Notes: a model not told the origin generated them from the sequence alone. Counted from the stretch's first letter, positions 23,064 to 34,930 are shown. The stretch: 64,000 nucleotides of DNA from Neofusicoccum parvum (GCA_020912385.1 CP087212.1:1798001-1862000), one strand, 5' to 3'. Numbers and translations: made by a program.

Positions 23064-23578
23064 GGCGACGCTCAGCTAGGGATCTCCACCCGTCCACGGC
23101 GCGTGAGGGCGATCGCAACGGCAGAGGGTGCGGAGATGCACATCGGGGCCGCGGGCAGGCGTCCGGGCGGGCGGCTCCGTGTGGGCGGCGCCGGAAACGG
23201 GGGCGCGTCGGAGCAGCAGCGGCGGCGGCGGCGGGAGCAGAAGCAGGCAGCACGCCAGCGCTGGAGGTGTGAGGTGCGAGGTGCGCGATGCAGGTCACGT
23301 TGCGGTGGGTGTTGGGCGGCTGCGTTGGCGTCGCCGCGAAGCTTCGCTGGCTGGCGCGCTAGCCCCGATCCGGGCACCCGCGCTCCATCCCACCCCCGGC
23401 AGACGGCCATGGCGAAGCATAGTAATAGTGTGATTCCCGTAAGGTAAGAGGGTATATAGACCCGCGAAAGACTCCTCTCAGTCGCCGAAACGAAGACTGG
23501 CTGCATGACATGACCCAAAACAGACTTCCTGCAGGAAGAATAGTAGACAAACTCCTCCCCAACCATTAATTTCAAGCA
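23064..23578. other. Intergenic region, fig4 promoter and Crh 3' flank
   Basis: 515 bp. The half nearest fig4 is very GC-rich with a short GGC/GCG microsatellite-like tract near 23,215-23,235. The half nearest the Crh stop is less GC-rich. No gene recognised. Confidence 0.5.
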
Positions 23579-24818
23579 TTACCGCGACACATCGTGGCTG
23601 TCGCCCCGCATCCGCTGGTACTGCGACTTGTACTCCAGCAGCTCCTCCTGCTCCTTCTGCCAGTTGTCGTCCTCGAGCTTGTGCGCCTTGGCGCCCTGGT
23701 TGCGCTGCTTCAGGCAGAAGAAGATGAAGGCGCCGACGCACACGGCAAATCCTCCGACCGCACCCGCCACGATGCCGCCCCGCGTGGCCGCCGGCAGCGC
23801 GCTCCAGTGTCCTGAGACACCGTGCACGCCGTAGAGCTCCTCGTACGCCGCAGAGGTGCCGCTGCAAACCCGAGTCAGCGTTGCCAAGACAGGCAGGGGT
23901 GACCCCGTAATCGCCGCAGATGTGAAACAGAGCGATAGATGCACACTTACTTGATAGACTCGATGCTGTCGTAGCTGCCGGTCATGTCTCCCCACTTGTA
24001 TTCCTTGCCTTCGCTGTAGTCCTCGATGTAAACGTCGCGGATGATCATGGTGAAGGGCGCGTCGGACCATTGGACGTCGCCGCCCGCCCACTCGACCGTG
24101 CCCTGGTTGTTGTTGTCGGGATCGCCGCCAGGCCAGTTGCCCAGGCGCAGGTTCATCGGCGTCTGCGGGAAGTTGTCGCCGTTGTTGGCATCTTCGTATT
24201 TAAGCGTGCGGATGAGCTCGTCGTCGACCCACCACTCGAGCTTTTCCTTGGTCCAGTCGATCGTGTAGTTGTGCCACCGGTTCTGCGGGTCGTCGATCGG
24301 ATGCCAGACAGCACGGTCGTAGGTGGTGGTGTTGCCCTTGCCAAAGTAGTTGGACTGCCAGTGGGTGTTGTTTCCGCCAATCCACTCGATGTCGATCTCG
24401 TCCAAATCCTCCGACTGCAGCACAATGCTGCTGACGATGCCCTGGCCAGCCGACGCCTTCATGACGATCTCGACGCGGCCAAAGAAAATGAAGAAGTTGG
24501 TCATGATGGAGACCGAGTCGCCCTGGCCATTGATGGTGAACTCACCACCTGTGCGACGCGTTAGCAGGACCGAGGGCGCGATACTTGGGCGGGAGCGCTA
24601 CCTGTGGTGGTGAAGTCGACGGAGCCGGCGGTAGAGTTCCACAGGTCCGAGTCGGTGCGCGTCTTGTTCCAGTTGAAGGTGGCATTGGTGCTCAGGGCCG
24701 GGTTGTTGGGGCAGCCGGTCTGGTTGAGCGGGTTGCAGGAAGTCCAGGTCTGCGCGAGGGCCTGGGGAAGAAGTGTGGCTGCGAGCCCGGCGAGGGCGAA
24801 AGAGCGTGGGAAGTGCAT
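23579..24818 (-). CDS. Crh-like GH16 cell-wall transglycosylase with C-terminal membrane segment
   Basis: Crh/Utr2-type enzymes join chitin to beta-glucan in the fungal wall. Exons in transcript order are 24602..24818, 23951..24548 and 23579..23861, giving 365 aa. A signal peptide is visible (MHFPRSFALAGLAATLLPQALA), followed by the secreted GH16 domain with catalytic motif DEIDIEW near residue 120, then NYFGKGNTTTYDRAVWH and the GDVQWSDAPFTMIIRDVYIEDY segment typical of fungal Crh proteins. After the domain comes a single hydrophobic helix (GGIVAGAVGGFAVCVGAFIFF) and a basic/acidic cytosolic tail of about 45 residues, instead of a GPI signal. Catalytic residues are intact. Confidence in the family is high; the membrane topology is inferred. 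Confidence 0.92.
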
Positions 24819-26258
24819 GATTAATGCAGCTGTGGCTAGTGAACGGGGGTGTGGTGATGAGCGATCGGCGCGGTCACAGGCGCGGTGGAGGTCAGCAGTA
24901 AGGAATGTCGCGGGCGCAGATTAAAAGGAATGGCAGTGCAGACGCGCACTGGAAGCTGCGGACACTCTCGCGGCAGGGAGGAGGCGGAGGAGGCGCGATA
25001 GAAGAGGGCGAGGGTGGTGGTGCAGAGGCACGGGCTAGCGAGTCGCGAGCGGGCGAGGGATGGCCCGGCATGAAACGAGCGGGCTCTCGGCGGCTCAGAT
25101 TAAGGGGGAAACGCCAACTGCGAGTCCAAGCCCCCAGTCCGCCTGCGCCAGCAGCGTGCGGCAGCTCCCGCCGTGGAAAGGCCTGCGGCGGCGGGGAACG
25201 CTGGATACGAGCAGCGGCGCCCGCTGCGGACCTTCTACGGCCCAAGACGTGTGATGGCCGCATCGTGAGAGAGGGCGGCCGGCTGCGCCAGTGTTGCAGA
25301 CCTGCCGTACCTGGCAGCCAGACTGCCGCTCCGAGCCCGCGCGGAGGCGCGCCAGGGGGCGCGCTGCATAATGCACCAAGCAGCGTCCAGAAGCGTTCGC
25401 CTGCGGTCTTGGCCTCGGTTTGACTCGCCGTCGCCTGCGCCAGCCCGATCACTTGTGGATCTCTTAACCGTTTGGGCCTGTCCGTCCTTCGGCAATGACG
25501 TTGGATTTAGGCCCCTTATCCGTCTCCGGCTCCCGAAAATGCTTGTCTTGCGCCACGGCCGCCCCTCATGTCCCTCCTATTCCACGCTCGCCAGCCAATA
25601 GGAGCCGCATTCACCGCCCGGCTGCACGACCGCCCCAGCGCCGTCCACTTGTTGCTCGTGTAAGTATTTAGATCGTCGGATGCGCCAGGATTTGCCGTGT
25701 CACCGGGAGGCCAGCTGCTGGCGCGTTGCTGTCGCGGCCCGCGCTGTGCGCTTGTGATTTGTCTGCCAATCCGCTGGATGTCACCCAAGTTCTTGGAAGC
25801 CCTTGGTCCGCGCGGGCACGCCCCGAGGCCGAGCTCGACATGCCATTTTCTTCTCTGGCCTTGCCGAGAAGGGTTCATCTCCGCAGCAGCCCAAGGCTTG
25901 AATTGCTGGCCCACGCAGCCCTAGTTATATTTATCGTTAGTGTCTCGGTCCTTTTGCCGCTGTGGCCGTGCAATGAGCTCGCCAATCCGCCAAAGACCCC
26001 ATGATGGCTCAGACTTGCCTTTGCTTGATCAACGACTTGCGCCTCTCCCGCCGGCTGACGACAGCAATACCCGGTTATCCTGCATTGGATGCGGAAAACG
26101 CAGAGTAGCGCGCCACTCAATGCTTCGGAGGCGCGCCATCTCACAGCTATCTGATGAACGGCCTGCGCACGTGCGCGCCCGTCCAATCATCACCACCACC
26201 ATGAAGGGGCTCAACCGAGAAACCAAGATCCTACATTCCCAAAATACACTCACCTTGT
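24819..26258. other. Intergenic region upstream of the Crh gene
   Basis: 1.44 kb, GC-rich with CpG-dense stretches, holding the Crh promoter and the 3' flank of the amidotransferase gene. Several frames of 60-190 aa exist on both strands but overlap each other and show only Arg/Ala/Pro-rich sequence. No RNA gene or transposon remnant recognised. Confidence 0.45.
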
Positions 26259-28066
26259 TTATTTTATTGTCTGCGTCCCCTTTACCTTCCCGGCCTCCAT
26301 CTTGGCCGTGCGAGCTCCGAATTGAATCTGCTTTTCCGTAAGTATCCAAGAGAGTGTGCGAGACCGGACACGGGGGACATACGGCGCGCTTCTTCTCGGA
26401 TGCAAGCCGCCTCATGCCGAGATTCCAGGAAAGCAACCGGAGAACCTTTTTTCCAGGCTCGATTGAGCTGCTCCCACTCGTCTCGGGCACCATCTGTCCA
26501 AATCCCATCTTTTCCCACACGGGCGCATCCAGTGCCCAAGACAGCAATTGCTCATCGAGATACGGGAAGCGTGCTTCCTTGCTCCAGTTTGAAATAACGC
26601 GGTCATCGCGGCCAAGATTTCGCTTGCCCAGGCGGTTGATGTCCAGCTCCAGCTCTTCGATCAGACCAGCGAAGCCGTTGCGAGAGAATGCTGTGGCGTG
26701 GCGTTGGTATCCGCCGAAGAGCTCGTCCGCGCCGAGGCCGGAGAGGAGTATTCTTGCCGGGGTCACATACTCAGTTGACCCGCCGCCGGGCTCCTTCGCA
26801 GTACCACGACCGCGGGAGGCGAAGTAGAGTGCACATGAGATGGACAGGTCCATCTCGGTGTTGTGTGGATGCATCAAAGCAATGACCGTGTCTCGATGGG
26901 CCAGTGTCTCCACATATGGAACGTTAATCTCAACAAATTTCCAACGCCGCTCTGGGCAGACCTCGCACAGTTCGGCGTAAGAGGCTCTGCCGGTGATTCT
27001 GTCCGGGCAGAGCTCATAAGGCGACAGGGTAGACCCGCTCTTATCGGTGTGGGGGTGGTGGATACGAGGGTTTTCAAACGCCACATTGAGCAGATCAACC
27101 GACACGGAATACGGCAATATGTCGTGCGCCAAGCGTGCGAGGACGGTACAATCAAGGCCGCCAGAGAACAGGACGGCGATCCTTACTTGGTTTTGGTCTT
27201 GAGTCGTGCCGTTACGAGGCAGGGAGGGCATCTCGCGCTGCAGCCGGAGCTCAAGTGACCTCGTGAGGTGGTGCTTCAGCGCGTGCACAGAAAGCGATTC
27301 CTCAGTAAGCAAGGGAGGGTCATCAGAAACAGCTCTGTTGAGGGGAGGATACGGCAACATCTAGCAACGGCTTCAGTCGGCAGTGGCTTTGAGCAATATC
27401 GTCGGCCACACTCACCAACGTCTGGCTGGCGGGTTCGTCCGAGCGCGCATAAACATACGGCAGGCGAGTGATGTGGAAAGAGGACGGCGACGGAGCGTGG
27501 TCCAAGTCGACCATGTAGATGCCATCGGCCTCGACCTCGCGCCAGGATTCGCTCACGTGGCTGTCGCAGATGCTCGACAGAACAAGGTCGCCAGTGTCAT
27601 CGACGCTCCGGAGCAGAGAGCGGCGGCCGAGGCAGTCCCTGCCGTAGAACAAGCGGCGGCCAATGGCATCGTAGAAAACGAAGGCATAGGGCCCGCGGAT
27701 GCGAGAGACGCAGTCGGCAACGGCGGCGGCCGGGTCGGCTTGGGGCTGGCAACATGCGTCTCGGAGCAGCTGAAAAACCTGGAGCGAGTCGTTCCCGGCC
27801 ACGGGCTGGTTGTCGATCTCCCAGGCCTCTCCATTCCAGCACAGGATCGAGCCGGAGGCGCCGTCAAGCAGCGGCTGCGGGACCAAGCTGGATCCCCGCA
27901 AGGCCAAGACCGTGGAGCGGAAGAGAGCATGCACACGGGTGCCGGTGTCGATGGAGCGCTCTAGGGTGCGCGAGCAGTCGGGGCCTCTGTTGTCCAGGAA
28001 GCACTCGGTGCCCGGGTCGGGATGGACGGAGGCATGGCGGCTGAGCGAGGCAAAGATGCCGCACAT
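26259..28066 (-). CDS. Asparagine synthetase domain-containing protein (ASNSD1-like)
   Basis: Class-II glutamine amidotransferase fused to an asparagine-synthetase-like ATP-pyrophosphatase domain. The family resembles human ASNSD1 and its biochemical role is not settled. Exons in transcript order are 27416..28066, 26383..27360 and 26259..26330, giving 566 aa. The N-terminus MCGIFASL presents Cys2 as the glutaminase nucleophile, and NRGPD follows. The synthetase half has the PP-loop LFSGGLDC near residue 282 and LLSGLGADELFGGYQRH. The short last exon gives the family-typical end QFGARTAKMEAGKVKG; it is joined after EKKRA by a 52-nt GT-AG intron. The PP-loop ends in Cys where canonical SGGxDS ends in Ser. 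It is divergent from vps9 by 294 bp. Confidence 0.9.
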
Positions 28067-28360
28067 TGGAGAGCGGGCGAGGAGATGGCGGGGGCTGGGG
28101 GCGCCGGACAATAATAGTTGTGTCTGCAGGCGCGGCCCTGGGCCCTTGGCGCGCATGACGAAGGCGGTGGCAGCGCTAAGCCCTACCGCCGCCAGCACCT
28201 GGTCGACAACACCAGCCCTCCTCCAGGCCCAGACTCCGCCAGACACCACCGCCGACCGCCCGCGTCCTCCGACCCTCGCCTGCTCCAACGCCCCGCCGCA
28301 TGGGACCTGTCCGCCGAGCACCCTGAGCTCCTGCCCCGCCTGCTGCCCGCACCGCGGCTG
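28067..28360. promoter_or_regulatory. Shared divergent promoter, ASNSD1-like gene/vps9
   Basis: 294 bp between the two chosen start codons. The vps9 frame stays open back to 28118, so an upstream start is possible, but that part would lie in the promoter of the divergent gene and has no similarity to the family. Function is inferred from layout. Confidence 0.5.
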
Positions 28361-30945
28361 ATGTCTCCCCCGGAGCTACTCGCTAAACCCGACGACCAGT
28401 CTTCCGCCGCAGACCCTGCTGCCCCGCTCACCCAACCCGACCCTCCGCCTGCCGACTCGGCCGCCGTCCAGTTTTCTCCGCCCAAGAGTGACCATGTTGC
28501 TCCCGAAGACGGCCGCGGTGTAGCGCCCGCTGCCCCAGACGACACCAGCGGAGGGAAGGACGCGACTCCGGCCAGCGTGCCCGCTGAGGCTGCTGAAGAT
28601 GGTGCCAAAGCTTCGGATGCGTCCGACGCATCTCTGGCAGCCCGGTCGAACGAGCTATCCCTGTCGGCGCCGCCTGCCGCCGCCACCGATCCCCACCCCA
28701 CCGAGAGGGTGCGCTCTCCGCCGCCGCCGCCCCCTCCAGCCAAGGATGAGAAGTACCTCATGCCCAAGCCTGAGTCTCCCTCTCTTCCACAATCGCCTGT
28801 TTCTCCCGGGTTCCCTCCGCAAGACTTCGAAGCTGCCGCCTTCAACGAGAAGGACGACCATGCCGACAGCACCAACTCCGCCACCGCCCCCACCGAGGAC
28901 TCGAGATCGGAAATACAGAGCATCATGGACCAATTTGGCGACGGCATTGAAGGCCCGGGCATGGAAGAAATCATGTCCCCCAGGCTAGAAAAGGCCAATC
29001 CAATGTTTGGCCAGCCCGCCGCCTTCCCGCCTCGGAGGTCTAGCCTGCTGCCACCAGAAGCCAACGCCTCTCCCGCCCAGCAGAGCATCGACATGTCGCC
29101 CTTGTCTCCAGTCATACAGTCTCCCTTACCTCCAGGCATGTCTTCCAACACGTCGTTTCCGAGTCCTGCCACAGACAAGGCTCCAGCACCAAGTCCAGCC
29201 CCTTCACATCCTCATTCCATTTACAAGCCTCCGCCCCCGGAACCCGATCCCGAACCCGATCTTCCGTTCGACTTCCACCGATTTCTCGAGCAGCTACGAC
29301 ACCGAACTGCCGATCCTGTTGCAAAGTTTCTTCGGTCATTCTTGTACGAATTTGGCAAGAAGCAGTGGATGGTCCACGAGCAGGTCAAGATCATAGGTGA
29401 TTTTCTTGAGTTCATCAGCAAGAAGATGGCACAGTGTGAGGTCTGGCGCACTGTCTCAGACGCTGAGTTTGACAACGCCCGGGAGGGAATGGAGAAGCTG
29501 GTCATGAATAGGCTCTACTCACAGACCTTCTCGCCCGCAATACCACCCCCGGAACCTCTCTTTAGCAAGGGTCGGAGAAGAGGTGCACCTAGTGGTCCAG
29601 GGAGACGCGGCCAGCATCAGGAAGACGTTGAGAGAGACGAGGTGCTTGCCCAGAAAATCCGCATCTACAGTTGGGTTTCAGAGGAGCATCTCGATATCAA
29701 ACCTGTGAATGACAAAGGCATGAAGTTCCTCAAACTCGCTCAACAAGGTAAGAAGCTGCTCAACTTTCCCCGTACTCAGAAAGCTAACCTACTACAACAG
29801 AACTACTCAAAATCAAAAATTACCGTGCTCCGCGGGACAAAGTAATTTGCATTCTTAACTGCTGTAAGGTTATTTTCGGTGAGTGCGCAGACCAAACCTT
29901 GGGTGAAAAAATATATGTCTAAACCACGCAGGATTCCTGCGAAATGCTCAGTCGGACCAGTCGGCGGATTCTTTCGTCCCCCTGCTCATTTTCACTGTTC
30001 TTCGAGCGAACCCTGATCACCTTGTTTCAAATGTCCAATACATCCTTCGCTTCCGCAATCAAGAGAAGCTCGGTGGCGAAGCAGGTTATTACATCTCATC
30101 CTTGGTATGTGAAGCCAGCAACGAAGCTCTGGTGAATCTCATGCTCACACCTTTCCTGCAGATGGGTGCCATTCAGTTCATCGAAAATCTCGATCGGACC
30201 AGTCTGACCATCAGCGACGAAGATTTCGAGAAGAACGTTGAAGCAGCCGTGTCTGCCATCGCGGAAAGAAATTCATTGGATGAGCAACGGCAACGGCCAC
30301 AAACCCATAACCGGCATCCATCGCCTGGTGTACACATATCAGAAAAATCAGCACTCAGCAGACCAGAGGTAACCCCAAGGAACTCCCTTGATGCAGAACG
30401 TGTGCCCGCAAGAGCATCCTCCTCACGGGGCGGGCTGGGTGCAGGCAACGGGCAGGACGGCGAGGAAGAAAACGCAGCCGTCGCTGGTCTTCTGCGGACG
30501 ATCCAACGCCCGCTGTCGACGATAGGCCGCATCTTCTCGGACGACAACATGTCCGAGAAGCCGTCCGCCTCGGAGCCCGCCACCACACCCCAGCCAGGCA
30601 GCACGCCCCGCCTCACACCCGTCCGTCAGAGTAGCGAAGACGCCCGCCGCATGGCGGAGAGGAGTCTTGAACAGCGACAGGCCTTCAGCGCCGAAGACGC
30701 TGCGGCTAGGCAAGCAAGCGCGGAAGCTGAAGAAGCGCGCAGGATACAGCGGCAGGAGCACCGCGTCGTGGTTGAGACGCTGGCAGGCATGTTCCCAGAC
30801 CTTGATCGGGACGTTATTGACGACGTCGTGAGAATGAAGGAGGGCCGGTGAGTCTCTGTGGAAACGTCTACTTGGCACCAGGCGCTAACAAAGTATTCTC
30901 AGGGTCGGTCTAGCCGTGGACGCCTGTCTGGCTTTGAGCAACTGA
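28361..30945 (+). CDS. vps9: VPS9-domain guanine nucleotide exchange factor with CUE domain
   Basis: GEF for Rab5/Vps21-type GTPases in endosomal and vacuolar traffic; the CUE domain binds monoubiquitin. Exons are 28361..29747, 29801..29878, 29932..30104, 30162..30847 and 30903..30945, giving about 788 aa. The first 295 residues are Pro/Ser/Glu-rich and probably disordered. Next come a helical bundle (FHRFLEQLRHRTADPVAKFL) and the VPS9 domain at about 425-570, containing RAPRDKVICILNCCKVI, DSFVPLLIFTVLRANP and GAIQFIENLDRTSLTISD. A C-terminal CUE domain starts near residue 748 (VVETLAGMFPDLDRDVIDDVV). The intron at 30105..30161 is 57 nt, in frame and free of stops. The last exon is only 43 nt but completes the CUE helix. 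Yeast Vps9 is shorter; filamentous fungi usually have the long N-terminus. Confidence 0.93.
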
Positions 30946-31801
30946 ATGATTCGTTTAGACGGAGGACAGCATGTCGTTTGGCGTTGCACGGGGAATCGAG
31001 TCGGTCACATTGCATCTGCTGGGTGTGGTGAATGGAAGGTTCTTTGTTCTTATCTCGAAGTTCGGAAGACGGAGTGACGTCCACCGAGCCCATATCCAAA
31101 TAGAGATGCACGTTGACGATTCTTTTGCATCTGCGTTCTGCAGAGTTATGAAGGAAAAACTGAAAAACGCGTGGCATACAGCACCGGCATGATGACTCCC
31201 CGACACCAGAAACACCATACTACCCGAAACCCGCCCACCCAGACCTTGATCCGCGCTTTTTGCATATGCACTGGCCGTTAATCTGCCTTTAAGAAAATGT
31301 TTCTCCTCTGAAACCTCGTAACAGGGTATTTGAAAAAGACGACAATGAAGTGTAGAGGGCGCTTCGGTAGCGCTTCGATCCCGAGATTCAGAAAGGCTGC
31401 CGTAGACACATGCTTGGCGCGGCAGCCGCAACGGGGCTCAGGCAATCCTAGTCTAGCTCCCACAGCCAGGGGCCGACAACAAGAAGATGTGGCTGATTTG
31501 GCTGGCTGAAAACTCGAAGCGAGAAATCCACGCGGCGAACTTTTCCGAATCCGTTCAATCCATTTGAGGCTAGAACGGCGACAGTCCCGCAACCTCTCAT
31601 GTTTGATTATCCAATCCACAGCAATGCGGCAGTTGGTCTGAAGCACCGCGCTGGCCTTAGCGTGCTAATGAGACTCAGCTTTCGGGGAAGCTTCTCGATG
31701 GGAAGTGTCGGATATAAACCGGACATGTCGGATCTATCGGGACGCCTCCCCCTTCCCCGTACCAACGTGTACCGCTCAGATGAGCAGCAGGGCGGAGTTA
31801 C
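30946..31801. other. Convergent 3' intergenic region, vps9 / Zn2Cys6 gene
   Basis: About 850 bp between convergent stop codons. Only short, mutually overlapping frames are present. No feature recognised. Confidence 0.45.
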
Positions 31802-34439
31802 TTAATACGCCCGTGAGGAGGGTGCAAATAGCGCATTGCTTTCCTCGATCATGCTCTCGATCTGCTCTGGGCCGTGGGTTTGAAGGCTTTCCAGAAGCTC
31901 AAATTGTTGTGCCTGATTGAGACCCATGCCAGGTCTCTCCACACTCCACCCGGGCTGTTCGTTCGCAAGGTAATCCTCGTACAGAGCCCCAACAGCTGTC
32001 GCGAATGGTGTGCTCGAATAGTCACCCATGGAATTCGGATACTGTTGCTGTGAACCGGGCTGGCCAAACGTATCTGGAGCTTGAGCGGTTGGGAACGAAG
32101 GACTCCATGCAGGCAAATCCGCAAACGTGACAGGGACCGGGTTGTACTGCATTTGCTGGTCGAAACCGGGACTGGAGATGTTCGTCATGCTGCTCGGCGA
32201 ACTCATGTCGGCCGTCATGTGAATGGAATTCGTAGGTGTGGATTGCGTTGATTGGAGGTTTGGTTGTTGCGGGGACTGGTAGATGTTGAAGTTTGTTTGA
32301 TGATCGTTGGTCATGTTGAAGTCAACCTTCGCCTGGGGGGATATGTAGCCGAAAGGTGCGTCGGGCCGCTCAGGAGGAGTCGATAGGGATCCTGTCGACA
32401 CGGTCGCCGGGCTCATGGTGCGAGACCTGGTACTGCCGTCATCTCTCGTGCTTGGCGAAGCAGCTGAGGCAGTATCCGATGGGGATGCCGCGGATATGGG
32501 AACATCTCCCTTCTTCTCGTAAACCTTCAGGCACGCTTCAATCAAGTTCTGGTAAAGTACTCTTGCTGAAGCAACACCAGGCCATCTCTCGGAAGCAAGC
32601 TCGATCGCATCCAAAGACACTTTGAGATGGCGCTCAACGTCCTCTCGCGAATGCATTCGACGGACTTCAGCGTAGGATAATGACCACAGCATCGTGTTGA
32701 TAGCCATGAAAATGGACTGGGTGAAAATCCAGGTGAGTTCAACGCTTCTTGTCTCTATTTGCTTGCGCTGCATATAAATGTTGTATTCACAAGCATCGTA
32801 GCACTGGATTGCTGCCCGGACAGAAGGACGAGGAACTTGTGGCGAGGGGCGAAACAGGAAGACTATCATCGTGTTGTAGCGTCCAGTAAACCTACATCCC
32901 CAGACATTAGCACCCTCTTCAGTGGAATCCAAAGAGCGCAGAATACTCACCAGACCTTGTTGAGACCAGACCCGCCGTCGACTTCGGGGCTTGTATCTCT
33001 CCAAGCAATCAGCTTGGCTTCCATTTGTTGAAACCACGGGTCTTGGTCATCTTTTGGCTCCGGCCTCTTCTTCTGGTACAGTTTCCTCCGAATTTCCAGC
33101 TGCAACAGTCTCATGCGGAAGAAATGAATGGCAATCCACTTCTTAAGACAGGGCTGAGCCGGCAGAATGCCAGTAGGCTGGATAAAGTGATCTTCTACCA
33201 TCGAGAAGAACTGTAGGTCCAAGTGTTCGTGACGCGTTGCCATGATTGCCGGTCGACCCAGGCTGTGTGCCAGGCCAAGATCCATGGTGAGAATGCACCA
33301 GAAAACGCGTCTCCTCATGTCCACCTCGAGGGGGTCAGCCAGCTTGCCCGCCTTCCCCATCACTACCGTCTTTTCCTCATTCAGACCCAGGGCTTCAGCA
33401 AGTCTCACTGCCAGTCCGACAATGTAGTAAACGGCAGTGCGCGTTGGCGTAGTCAGCGAATAGCCGGCAATCAGACAAAAGCACTGGATGGTTCCCAGGT
33501 CCATTGGTGTCACGGCGGCCTCCAGGTAGCGCAGGGCAGCAAGGTAGTAGGCGTCAGCCAAGCCAGCGTACTGCGTGTCCATTTTCTGTAGACTAATAGC
33601 GATGACCATGCGCACGATGAAGTTTTGGTATGCGCTGGCGGCGTTGTTGTAAACGGCCTCGACGTCCTGCAGGAAGGTTGGTTCGTGGAGGATGGGATAC
33701 ATAGGCTGGACTGCAAGCACACAGCGTAAGAATGACAGCGCACACAAGCAGACGGAGGCATCAAAGCTCACCCTTGAGGTAGAAGAGCTGGACCAGCAGG
33801 TTGGTCAGGTCGCGGGTGGGCAGCTCTTCGGCGGCAACGTCGCTGACGAGGGGATAGACCTTGGAGGTGGGCTTGGCGTCCTCCTGGCGGAAGCGCTCCT
33901 TGACGAAGCGGGCGTGGGAGTCGGGCACGATGTCGGAGATGCTCTTGGAATCGGTGAACTGCTTGGCCAGCTGCATGACCAGCTTGACAATGGCAATGCC
34001 GCTCGACGGGCCGAGGAAGCGGTTCTCGTCGCTCTCGTGGATGCGCACGGCGGCGGCGCCGCGCACGACGTCCTCGGGGTCCGGGTCATAGTCGTCCTTT
34101 TCCAGCTCCTCCAGCTGGCGCTCCAGGTCGCGGACCTTGTGCTGCAGGTGGACGACGTAGTTGCGAGGGATCTTCGCGTTCTTGGCGGGGTCGAAGTACT
34201 CGCAGTGGGCGTTGTTGCGCTCGCAGGGGCCGCAGCGAGGGAGGCCAGGGTCGCAGCGCGTTTTCCTCTGGCAGCAGTCAGTCAGCGCCGGGCTGGGGAC
34301 GGGGGCAATGGGCGCGTACGGTGCGGCAGCGCACGCAGGCCGTCAGCGTGTGGGCGATGCGGGGCCCCGACTGCGCGTCGCTGGCTTGGCGCTTGCCGGC
34401 GGGCGCAGACGCCGGCGGCGAGGTGACGGCGCGGTCCAT
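31802..34439 (-). CDS. Zn2Cys6 transcription factor with fungal-specific TF domain
   Basis: Nuclear regulator with an N-terminal zinc cluster and a middle homology region. Exons in transcript order are 34320..34439, 33772..34267, 32951..33710 and 31802..32891, giving 821 aa. The first intron splits the zinc cluster: CVRCRT joins RKTRC, giving CX2CX6CX6CX2CX6C. It is followed by a short basic linker and a coiled coil (VVHLQHKVRDLERQLEELEKD) for dimerisation. The fungal_trans domain contains YPILHEPTFLQDVEAVY, AGYSLTTPTRTAVYYIVGLAVRLAEALGLN and DMRRRVFWCILTMDLGLAHSLGRP. The Ser/Thr/Gln-rich C-terminal third looks like an activation region. Linker and domain resemble the FCR1/RDR1-like group linked to drug response and metabolism, but I would not name an orthologue. 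Confidence 0.9.
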
Positions 34440-34930
34440 GGTCACAGAGCTGGGCTGGGCCGGAGAGCTGTGAGAGAAGTCAGGCCGGCGTGGGCCATGG
34501 CGGAGGGCGGAGGCAGAGGTGGGACTGGCAGGCGGCGGACGAGGCTCGCGCAGGGCAGTCAACCGCCGCGGGCGCCAGGCTCGCGACTGGGGCCGGCGGC
34601 GGCAGCCCGGGCTCTAGGCGCATCGCGGCTGCTGATAGGCACAAGGGACTGCCGCACCACGGCACTGTCATTCCAACGTCGCTCGCGCGCGCGGCCCGAC
34701 TGCCCCCATATCGCCCTCCGCCTCACGTCCTGCCCGAATTGCTGCCTCCGGGGCCGCCAGCGCACGTCCGCCTTCGCAGCCCACTCCCGCCGCGAGACCC
34801 TGCCCAGCAAGCCCCGGCACCCCTGTGCTCCCCCGCTGCCCCTCGGTGAGTCGTGCACGCGCGCGGGCGTGCTCCACCTCGAGCCGTCCGCGCTTCCCCC
34901 TCCTCACAGCACCCACGTGTTGATCGCCAG
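34440..34930. promoter_or_regulatory. Divergent promoter between two Zn2Cys6 genes
   Basis: 491 bp, GC-rich, between divergent start codons of two different zinc-cluster regulators. No TATA box stands out. CGG triplets, the half-sites bound by such proteins, are frequent, but the base composition alone could explain that. Confidence 0.55.

Noticed and set aside
21459..23447. 280-aa plus-strand frames opposite fig4
   Set aside because: Exact antisense shadows of an intact, motif-rich FIG4 frame.
17898..24818. MFS transporter, FIG4 and Crh genes as a secondary-metabolite cluster
   Set aside because: No synthase, terpene cyclase, P450 or methyltransferase nearby; FIG4 and Crh are housekeeping or wall genes.
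24892..25914. Frames up to 186 aa upstream of the Crh gene
   Set aside because: Low-complexity, mutually overlapping on both strands, with no motif or conserved start.
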